Shown here: piece by piece, positions 1 to 5,400 of the stretch
Position numbering within the stretch: the first letter of the stretch is position 1
Layout of the letters: the number at the start of each line of letters is the position of its first letter
From: Clostridia bacterium
GTDB taxonomy: Bacteria; Bacillota; Clostridia; Oscillospirales; Acutalibacteraceae
Direction: 5' to 3'
DNA length: 12,131 nt
Assembly: GCA_017631745.1 (NCBI GenBank)
Contig: JAGBSR010000243.1
Coordinates: 1-12,131, forward strand
Made by a program: the position numbers and the translations under genes
Notes under the pieces: generated by a model
The model's input: only the letters and a program-made list of their open reading frames with translations
Databases searched by the model: none
Told to the model about the DNA's origin: nothing

Positions 1-501
1 AAGCTCCTGGCTTTCTCTTACACTTTCGACATTGTCAACCTGCTGAATAAGAGCAAGGGTGCTTGAGAAATTTTCCAGGTTGCCTACAGAAATTCTGTAT
101 GAATGAGGCAGAGGATTTTCAATGATGCCGTCAAAAAGGCCCTCCTCAACGCCGAACTCTTCAAGCTGTTGAGCATAGCCCTCTTCTTTCGAGACAAACT
201 CAACGCCGATAACATCGGGAATTATCTGTAAATCAGTGCCGACCTTAGCAACGGCAGAGTCCTCAATATCATCTTTTACAAAAGCTACGACAACGTTCTG
301 CTTTTCAAAATCCTTAACAAGAGTCTGGATGTTAATAAGAATAATTGCAGAGATGCCCACGAGCAAAAGACAAGCTGTAAGCACACTGATTGATGAAACC
401 GACATACTGCGGTTTGCAATAAGATTATGAACACCCATCTTAGTAAGATAGTTTGTGTTAAGACCGCCTGAGGATTTGCGTTTGTTGTTTTTATTAGCCA
501 T
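1..501 (-). CDS. ftsX: Cell division protein FtsX, N-terminal part (runs off left edge)
   Basis: FtsX is the membrane subunit of the FtsEX complex, which passes FtsE ATP hydrolysis to peptidoglycan hydrolases outside the cell. Reading leftward from ATG at 501 gives 167 codons, open to the window edge. The product has a basic cytoplasmic N-terminus (residues 1-30), one clear membrane segment at about 36-58 (ending VGISAIILINI), and then the start of the first extracellular domain. That domain carries the family-typical NPLP at 129-132, followed by HSYRI. The start is firm: it overlaps the ftsE stop by 8 nt and an AGGAGG sits inside the end of ftsE (516-511), so the two are translationally coupled. 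A full FtsX is about 300 residues; the remaining extracellular part and three more membrane segments should lie to the left. Confidence 0.93.
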   Translation of the reverse strand, partial: MANKNNKRKSSGGLNTNYLTKMGVHNLIANRSMSVSSISVLTACLLLVGISAIILINIQTLVKDFEKQNVVVAFVKDDIEDSAVAKVGTDLQIIPDVIGVEFVSKEEGYAQQLEEFGVEEGLFDGIIENPLPHSYRISVGNLENFSSTLALIQQVDNVESVRESQEL

Positions 502-1330
502 TTTCGCTTTCCTCCTCAGCTAAGTTTTCCTGTGTTTCAGCTGCAGCTTCGTCTTCCTCGTACTCTGCCGCATCTTCTTCGTACTGCTCCTGAAGAGCCT
601 CGTCATCACCTTCAGCGGTAATTGCAGCTTCAGGTCTGTGAGGTGCAATTACCATATTATATCTTGCAGGTACATCTGAAACAATCTTGCCGTTTTCAAT
701 AGTAACAACTCTGTGGTCAAACTGATGCACGAGCTCAAGGTCGTGAGTTACAACCACAACAGTTGCACCAAGGGAGTTGATTTTGTCAAAAAGGCTCATA
801 ATATCGCTCGAAAGCACAGGGTCAAGGTTACCTGTAGGCTCATCGGCAATAATAACATGGGGATTATTTACAAGAGCTCTTGCTATAGCTACACGCTGTC
901 TTTCGCCTGTTGAGAGCTGGTTGGGGAAACAGTCATGCTTGTCCGAAAGGTCAACGAGCTTTAATACATAGCGAACTCTCTTTGTAATTTTCTTTTCACC
1001 CATACCGATAACGCGAAGGGCAAAAGCAACATTATCATAAACGGTCATTTTAGGAATAAGTCTGAAGTCCTGGAAAACGATACCGAGCTTGCGACGAAGA
1101 TAAGGAAGCTCTCTCTTTTTCATTCTCTGAAGATTATAATGATCAACAGTTACAGAGCCTGCATCAACATTTTCCTGACCCATGATTACATTCAGAAAGG
1201 AGCTTTTACCTGCTCCCGAAGCGCCGACAATAAAGACAAATTCACCGTCTTCAATTTTAACGTTAACATTATCAAGAGCAACGGCGCCGTTTGTTTTGTA
1301 TCTCATAGATACGCCTTTAAATTCTATCAT
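494..1330 (-). CDS. ftsE: Cell division ATP-binding protein FtsE, with acidic C-terminal tail
   Basis: FtsE is the cytoplasmic ABC ATPase that pairs with FtsX to control cell-wall hydrolases. All ABC motifs are visible: Walker A GASGAGKS (36-43), Q-loop Q87 in VFQDF, signature LSTGERQR (139-146, T where G is usual), Walker B VIIADEP (159-165), D-loop NLD and switch His196 in VVVVTHD. VFQDFRLI is very typical of FtsE, and ftsX follows directly with an 8-nt overlap. At 278 residues it is about 50 longer than usual (near 225-230, from general knowledge). The extra part, from about residue 239, has 19 Asp/Glu in 40 residues and no Lys or Arg. The start ATG at 1330 lies 35 nt after the upstream regulator gene; the only ribosome binding signal there is a weak AGAGAGA, so translation may be modest or coupled. 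Confidence 0.95.
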   Translation of the reverse strand: MIEFKGVSMRYKTNGAVALDNVNVKIEDGEFVFIVGASGAGKSSFLNVIMGQENVDAGSVTVDHYNLQRMKKRELPYLRRKLGIVFQDFRLIPKMTVYDNVAFALRVIGMGEKKITKRVRYVLKLVDLSDKHDCFPNQLSTGERQRVAIARALVNNPHVIIADEPTGNLDPVLSSDIMSLFDKINSLGATVVVVTHDLELVHQFDHRVVTIENGKIVSDVPARYNMVIAPHRPEAAITAEGDDEALQEQYEEDAAEYEEDEAAAETQENLAEEESENG

Positions 1331-1365
1331 TATTATCTCTCTCTTTTAGTAATTTTGTCGCAGAA

Positions 1366-2451
1366 TTAATATTTAATTGGCTTAGCATCAAGATACTTCT
1401 TTACCATTAAAGCTACTTTAAAAACGATAGCATCATCAAACTCACGAAGGTCAAGACCTGTGAGCTTCTTGATTTTTTCAAGTCTGTATACGAGAGTGTT
1501 TCTGTGAACGAAAAGCTTTCTTGATGTTTCTGAAACATTAAGATTGTTTTCAAAGAATTTCTGAATTGTGAAAAGAGTTTCGTGATCAAGACCTACAATT
1601 GAACCCTTTTTGAAGATTTCGCGAAGGAACATTTCGCAAAGAGTTGTGGGAAGCTGATAAATAAGTCTTGCGATACCAAGATTTTCATATGTAACAATTG
1701 TCTTTTCTGTGTCAAATACCTTACCGACTTCAAGAGCAATCTGTGATTCCTTGAATGAGCGGGGAAGATCCTTGATGCCTGTTACAATTGTACCGATACC
1801 GATAATGGTATTAACATAATGCTCGGTGTGAAGTGAGTCAACAATGCTTCTTGCGAGCTTCTCAAGGTCTTTGATTTCATTGCCCTGGCGAACCTCTTTA
1901 ATAAGAGCGATATCTGTTTCGTTGATATTGATAACGAAATCCTTATTTTTATCAGGGAAGAGAGCCTGAATTGATTCGCTGATTGAAATCTCAGCTCTTT
2001 CCTGTGTTCTGATAAGAATAGCACAGCGTGACACTTCATTGTTGAAGCCGAGCTCACGGGTCTTAAGATAGATATCACCGGGAAGAATATTGTCAAGAAT
2101 AACATTCTTTACGAAGTTATTTCTGTCGAATTTAACATCGTAATACTGTTTGATTCCGCCGAGTGAAATTGAGATAAGTCTTGCAAAGCTAGCAGCGTTT
2201 TCATCGTTACCGTCAACGAAAACAGCGCTGTCAGGATGGCTCTGGTTGCCTACAGCGAGAAAAGTCTTTCCGCCGATAACCTTGATTTCATTGCTTGAAA
2301 GAATATCCTTCATATCAACGAAACCTGTTTCACCGATTCTGCCGAGGTCACTGCAGCAAACAACTGTGCCTACTGAGTCAACAACACCGATAGTACGATC
2401 AATAGCATCCTTCATCTGATGAATAATTCCCTGGAACAATCTGTTAGACAT
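1366..2451 (-). CDS. PucR/CdaR-family transcriptional regulator
   Basis: This is a 361-residue one-component DNA-binding regulator. The C-terminus (about 292-355) is the PucR-type helix-turn-helix, with the diagnostic stretch HRNTLVYRLEKI at 316-327. The middle (about 110-250) resembles the degenerate GGDEF-like domain of CdaR/PucR proteins. The N-terminus has VVDSVGTVVCCSDLGRIGE at 23-41, which recalls the sugar-diacid-recognition (PAS-like) domain, where a similar 'SD..RIG' turn occurs; the ligand cannot be told from this. It is the first gene of a leftward unit with ftsE 35 nt downstream, so it may regulate ftsEX, itself, or the divergent yfmF genes. The start ATG at 2451 is preceded by a G6 run at 2467-2462 serving as a Shine-Dalgarno. 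The family call is strong; the target and signal are unknown. Confidence 0.88.
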   Translation of the reverse strand: MSNRLFQGIIHQMKDAIDRTIGVVDSVGTVVCCSDLGRIGETGFVDMKDILSSNEIKVIGGKTFLAVGNQSHPDSAVFVDGNDENAASFARLISISLGGIKQYYDVKFDRNNFVKNVILDNILPGDIYLKTRELGFNNEVSRCAILIRTQERAEISISESIQALFPDKNKDFVININETDIALIKEVRQGNEIKDLEKLARSIVDSLHTEHYVNTIIGIGTIVTGIKDLPRSFKESQIALEVGKVFDTEKTIVTYENLGIARLIYQLPTTLCEMFLREIFKKGSIVGLDHETLFTIQKFFENNLNVSETSRKLFVHRNTLVYRLEKIKKLTGLDLREFDDAIVFKVALMVKKYLDAKPIKY

Positions 2452-2461
2452 ATTTTAATGT

Positions 2462-2467
2462 CCCCCC
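2462..2467 (-). promoter_or_regulatory. Unusual all-G ribosome binding site of the PucR-type gene
   Basis: Read on the minus strand, a run of six G followed by A lies 10 nt upstream of the ATG at 2451. It can pair with the CCUCC of 16S rRNA only imperfectly (G:U pairs), unlike the clean AGGAGG of ftsX and yfmF. It is the only candidate in the right place and supports the chosen start. Confidence 0.55.
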
Positions 2468-2515
2468 AACTAAAAATTTCATATATTGGATATTTTGACT
2501 ATCGTCACTTTTACC

Positions 2516-2544
2516 ATTGTACACAATTTATCGGCATTTTGCAA
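2516..2544 (-). promoter_or_regulatory. Sigma-A-type promoter for the pucR-like/ftsE/ftsX unit
   Basis: On the minus strand, -35 TTGCAA (2544-2539) and -10 TACAAT (2521-2516) are separated by exactly 17 nt. Transcription would start near 2509, giving a leader of about 58 nt before the ATG at 2451. No better promoter pair is seen upstream of the gene. An array of T-tracts lies directly upstream of the -35 (see 2560-2656). Confidence 0.65.
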
Positions 2545-2559
2545 TATAATTGAGTGAAA

Positions 2560-2656
2560 TTTTTAGATATTTTTTCAGTTTTTTAACTTTCATTGCACAT
2601 TTTTTGTGATTTTCAGCACTATTTAGGGCTATTTCGGCAATTTCTTAGGGCAATTT
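2560..2656. other. Phased T-tracts: probable intrinsically curved DNA upstream of the minus-strand promoter
   Basis: Runs of three to six T recur at 2560-2564, 2570-2575, 2579-2584, 2600-2605, 2610-2613, 2622-2624, 2632-2634, 2641-2643 and 2654-2656. Their centres follow roughly one helical turn, with a single off-phase step near 2588-2590. A-tracts in phase with the helix are known to bend DNA and, upstream of a -35, can act as UP-like elements. Here they precede the promoter at 2544-2516. This is part of a 394-base gene-free divergent region (2452-2845). Confidence 0.5.
2623..2656. repeat. Imperfect 12-bp direct repeat, 22 bp apart
   Basis: TTAGGGCTATTT (2623-2634) and TTAGGGCAATTT (2645-2656) match at 11 of 12 positions and start 22 bp apart, about two helical turns. 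A related GGCAATTT lies between them at 2636-2643. The second copy runs into the 19-bp palindrome at 2652-2670. It could be a tandem protein binding site, but no known regulator motif is recognised. Confidence 0.45.
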
Positions 2657-2670
2657 AACATTGTTAAATT
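2652..2670. promoter_or_regulatory. 19-bp perfect palindrome, candidate operator
   Basis: AATTTAACA, one central T, then TGTTAAATT form a perfect inverted repeat. It sits in the divergent region, about 108 bp upstream of the minus-strand -35 and about 112 bp upstream of the plus-strand -35. The symmetry fits a dimeric regulator; the neighbouring PucR-type protein is one candidate but nothing in the sequence proves this. No T-run of terminator type follows it, so a terminator is unlikely. Confidence 0.5.
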
Positions 2671-2751
2671 TAACCATATAAATACTGTTTTACGAGTTAA
2701 AACGCTGCAGTGCGCCAAAAAATTTGTCCATAGTGTACATAATGACGAACA

Positions 2752-2785
2752 AAATTCTGTAACATCATAAGCAAATTCTGTTTGC
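2752..2785. promoter_or_regulatory. Direct repeat AAATTCTGT and GCAAA/TTTGC dyad overlapping the yfmF -35
   Basis: AAATTCTGT occurs at 2752-2760 and 2773-2781, exactly 21 bp apart (two helical turns). The second copy lies inside the dyad GCAAA-N5-TTTGC (2771-2785), which overlaps the likely -35 of the yfmF promoter. That placement would suit an operator. The repeats are short, so chance is possible in AT-rich DNA. Confidence 0.35.
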
Positions 2786-2811
2786 ATACAGGTGGTATTA
2801 TATGGTATAAT
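2782..2811 (+). promoter_or_regulatory. Extended -10 promoter for yfmF-yfmH-topB
   Basis: A perfect TATAAT at 2806-2811 is preceded by TG one base away (2803-2804), an extended -10. A weak -35 TTGCAT lies at 2782-2787 with an 18-nt spacer. Transcription would begin near 2818, giving a leader of about 28 nt before the yfmF ATG at 2846. Confidence 0.7.
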
Positions 2812-2832
2812 AAACACAATATTGCAAATCTC

Positions 2833-2838
2833 AGGAGG
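2833..2838 (+). promoter_or_regulatory. Ribosome binding site that fixes the yfmF start
   Basis: A perfect AGGAGG lies 7 nt before the ATG at 2846. This decides against the in-frame upstream ATG at 2792, which would lie upstream of the -10 element and has no such site. Confidence 0.8.
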
Positions 2839-2845
2839 CAGATAT

Positions 2846-4120
2846 ATGAACATAAAGAAACTTTGCAGCGGCGTTAAGCTCTGCTATCATAAAACTGAGC
2901 AGTTCAAGACTTCTGTAATAAGCCTTGACATAATCACTCCCCTCGACTCCAAGGCATCGCACAAGGCTTTATTGGTGCACCTTCTCGCCCGTACCAACAA
3001 GGATAACCCCACACTGACAGCTATGAACAGAAAGCTTGCATCACTTTACGGTGCAGTTATCACACCCGGTATCTCTCAGGTTGGTGAAAGTCAGATACTC
3101 TCCCTGACTCTTGTTTGTATCGATGAGCGCTTTGCACTCGATAAGGAGGCTGTGCTTTCAGATGGCATCCGTCTGCTTCTCGACTGTCTCTTTGCTCCCG
3201 ATGTCACACCCGAAGGCTTCAAGGAAGAAAACATAATAAGAGAAAAGCGACTTCTCTGCGAAAAGATCGACAGCCTCAACGACGATAAAATCCGCTATGC
3301 TTACAGACGAATGATTGCTGAGATGTGCTGCGACGAAAGCTACGGCATCAGTGAACTCGGCGAAAAGGATGAAATCAACGCCCTCACAGGCAAGGAGCTC
3401 TTTGATGTATGGAAGCAGCTTTTACTTTTCAGTCAGATTCAGATTAATATTACAGGCAACTTTGACGATGCACTCATTGAAGATGCAATAATCCCCCGCT
3501 TTGAGGCTCTCGAAAGAAAGCAGGCAGATATTACCGAAGTACACACAGAATTCATCACAGAGAGCTATGACAGTAAAACCGTGACCGAAAAACAGAAGGT
3601 TCAGCAGGGTAAGCTCGTTATCGGTTTCAGAGCAGGTATGACCTATGATATGGATAACTTTGCAGCTATAAAGGTAATGACAGCCATTTTCGGCAGCGGT
3701 ACCTTCTCGAAGCTGTTTATGAATGTAAGAGAAAAGCTGAGTCTTTGTTATTACTGCTCTGCAAGATTTATCAACTCAAAGGGTATTATCGCAGTACAAA
3801 GCGGTGTTGAAACAGAAAACATCGAAAAAGCCCTCGAAGCTATCCGTCACGAGCTTGACGAGGTGAGAATGGGTAATTTCACCGACGAAGATATAAAGGC
3901 AGCTAAACTCAGCCTTAAAGACACCTACAAGAGTGTCAGCGATAGTGTTATGACCATCAACTCATGGTTTACATCTCAGTGTATGAGCGGTGAATTCCTT
4001 ACCCCCGAGGACTATATTGCCCTCATTGAAAATGTCAGCCGTGAGGAAATAATCGTTGCCGCTAATATGGTAACAGAAGACACTGTATTTATTCTTGAAA
4101 GCGAAAAGGAGGAAGCATAA
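2846..4120 (+). CDS. yfmF: M16 peptidase-like protein YfmF, catalytically degenerate subunit
   Basis: This 424-residue protein of the pitrilysin (M16) fold is a partner-type subunit. Where active members carry HxxEH it has HLLAR (45-49): the first His remains, but Ala48 and Arg49 replace the catalytic Glu and second His, so it should not cleave peptides. The C-terminal domain keeps the M16 substrate-binding Arg/Tyr signature: Arg295 and Tyr302/Tyr303 within FMNVREKLSLCYY (291-303), after FGSGTFSK. In Bacillus subtilis, YfmF and YfmH are annotated as associated with 5-aminopentanol modification of elongation factor P; transferring this role here is inference. The stop overlaps the yfmH start by one base (TAATG), so the two subunits are probably made in equal amounts. 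Size and domain order are normal. Confidence 0.82.
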   Translation: MNIKKLCSGVKLCYHKTEQFKTSVISLDIITPLDSKASHKALLVHLLARTNKDNPTLTAMNRKLASLYGAVITPGISQVGESQILSLTLVCIDERFALDKEAVLSDGIRLLLDCLFAPDVTPEGFKEENIIREKRLLCEKIDSLNDDKIRYAYRRMIAEMCCDESYGISELGEKDEINALTGKELFDVWKQLLLFSQIQINITGNFDDALIEDAIIPRFEALERKQADITEVHTEFITESYDSKTVTEKQKVQQGKLVIGFRAGMTYDMDNFAAIKVMTAIFGSGTFSKLFMNVREKLSLCYYCSARFINSKGIIAVQSGVETENIEKALEAIRHELDEVRMGNFTDEDIKAAKLSLKDTYKSVSDSVMTINSWFTSQCMSGEFLTPEDYIALIENVSREEIIVAANMVTEDTVFILESEKEEA

Positions 4121-5388
4121 TGGGCCAGAAGCTTATAAAAAACGATTTGCTCGGTGAGCAGTATTATGAAATTGACCACAAAAGCGGTCTTAAGATTTTC
4201 GTTATGGAAAAGCCTGACTACTCAGGTGCTTTTGCAATGTTCGGCACAAAATACGGCAGTGTTGACACCTGCTTTCGCATTAAAGGTGAAAGCGACTATG
4301 TAAGCGTACCCGAGGGCATTGCCCACTTTCTTGAACATAAGCTTTTTGAAAGTGAGGAGCTCGATGCTTTTCAGCGGTTTAACGAAACAGGTGCAAATGC
4401 AAATGCTTTCACATCCTTCGACCGTACCTGCTATATTTTCCAATGCTCAGATAATTTTGATAAGAATCTCGAGATACTTCTCGACTTTGTTAAGCACCCT
4501 TATTTCACTCAGGAAACAGTAGAAAAGGAGCAGGGCATCATCGGTCAGGAAATCAGAATGTATCAGGACAATCCCGATTGGCAGGTACTCTTTAATCTTC
4601 TCAGAGGTGTATATCACAGCAATCCCGTAAGAATCGACATAGCGGGCACTATTGAATCAATCGCAGAAATCAATGCTGAGCTTCTTTACAGTTGTTACAA
4701 TACATTCTATAATCTGAGCAATATGGCCCTTGCCGTCGCAGGCAATGTAACAAAAGATGAAGTACTCGCTATTGCCGACAGAATTCTCAAGGAAGAAGAG
4801 CCTGTTTATTTCGAGCAGATAGTACCCGAAGAAGATGCGACTGTCAAGCAGGACTATATCGAAGAAGACCTCGGTGTTGACATTAAAAAATTCGCACTCG
4901 GCTTCAAGGAAACTCTCAATGATATACTCCCCACACCCGAGCACACACTTTCAGTGCGGTTGGCTCTCGATATCATCGCAGGTAAGATTTCACCTCTTTA
5001 CAGCAGACTTATGGAAGAGGGTCTTATAAACACATCATTCGGCAAGGAATATTTCACAGGCAGAGGCTTCTCCTGCAGTATCTTTACAGGTGAAAGCAAC
5101 GAACCCGAAAAGGTGAGAGAAGCTATCATCGGCGAAATTGAAAAGATTAAAGCTGAAGGCATTTCCGACGAGGATTTCAGCGTATGCCTTAAAAAACTTT
5201 ACGGTGCTCACATTTTCAGCTACAACGATGTTGATGACCTGGCAGGCAATCTTATCGATGCTTACTTCAACGGTCAGGGCCTGTTTGATATTGATGAAGT
5301 GTATAAAGAAATAACAAAAGCAGACGTTGAAAAGGTTATAGCCGAGTCCTTCAGCAAAGATAACTGCTGTCTTTCGGTTATAAAATAA
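4120..5388 (+). CDS. yfmH: M16 zinc peptidase YfmH, catalytic subunit
   Basis: This 422-residue M16 protein has an intact inverted zinc motif HFLEH: zinc ligands His69 and His73, catalytic Glu72. The third ligand is probably Glu144, with Glu137 seven residues before it in EKEQGIIGQE (135-144), the usual E-x6-E spacing. The matching C-terminal region SPLYSRLMEEGLINTSF (291-307) lacks the Arg/Tyr pair seen in YfmF, so each protein supplies what the other lacks. It most likely forms a heterodimer with YfmF. The protein has no signal peptide or membrane segment, so it is cytoplasmic. The start shares one base with the yfmF stop and has AAGGAGG at 4106-4112. topB follows after 12 nt. The EF-P link known from B. 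subtilis YfmH annotation is inferred, not visible here. Confidence 0.85.
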   Translation: MGQKLIKNDLLGEQYYEIDHKSGLKIFVMEKPDYSGAFAMFGTKYGSVDTCFRIKGESDYVSVPEGIAHFLEHKLFESEELDAFQRFNETGANANAFTSFDRTCYIFQCSDNFDKNLEILLDFVKHPYFTQETVEKEQGIIGQEIRMYQDNPDWQVLFNLLRGVYHSNPVRIDIAGTIESIAEINAELLYSCYNTFYNLSNMALAVAGNVTKDEVLAIADRILKEEEPVYFEQIVPEEDATVKQDYIEEDLGVDIKKFALGFKETLNDILPTPEHTLSVRLALDIIAGKISPLYSRLMEEGLINTSFGKEYFTGRGFSCSIFTGESNEPEKVREAIIGEIEKIKAEGISDEDFSVCLKKLYGAHIFSYNDVDDLAGNLIDAYFNGQGLFDIDEVYKEITKADVEKVIAESFSKDNCCLSVIK

Positions 5389-5400
5389 AGGAGAAAAATT

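Noticed and set aside
2792..2845. An upstream in-frame ATG that would lengthen YfmF by 18 residues.
   Set aside because: It lies upstream of the TATAAT at 2806-2811 and lacks a ribosome binding site; AGGAGG at 2833-2838 marks the ATG at 2846.
2629..2853. An open frame of 74 codons on the minus strand inside the divergent intergenic region.
   Set aside because: It starts inside yfmF, has no ribosome binding site, crosses the yfmF promoter, and its product looks like no protein family.
2975..3000. Loss of HxxEH in the first M16 gene, suggesting a pseudogene.
   Set aside because: The frame is intact over 424 codons, has strong translation signals, and degenerate partners are normal in paired M16 proteins.
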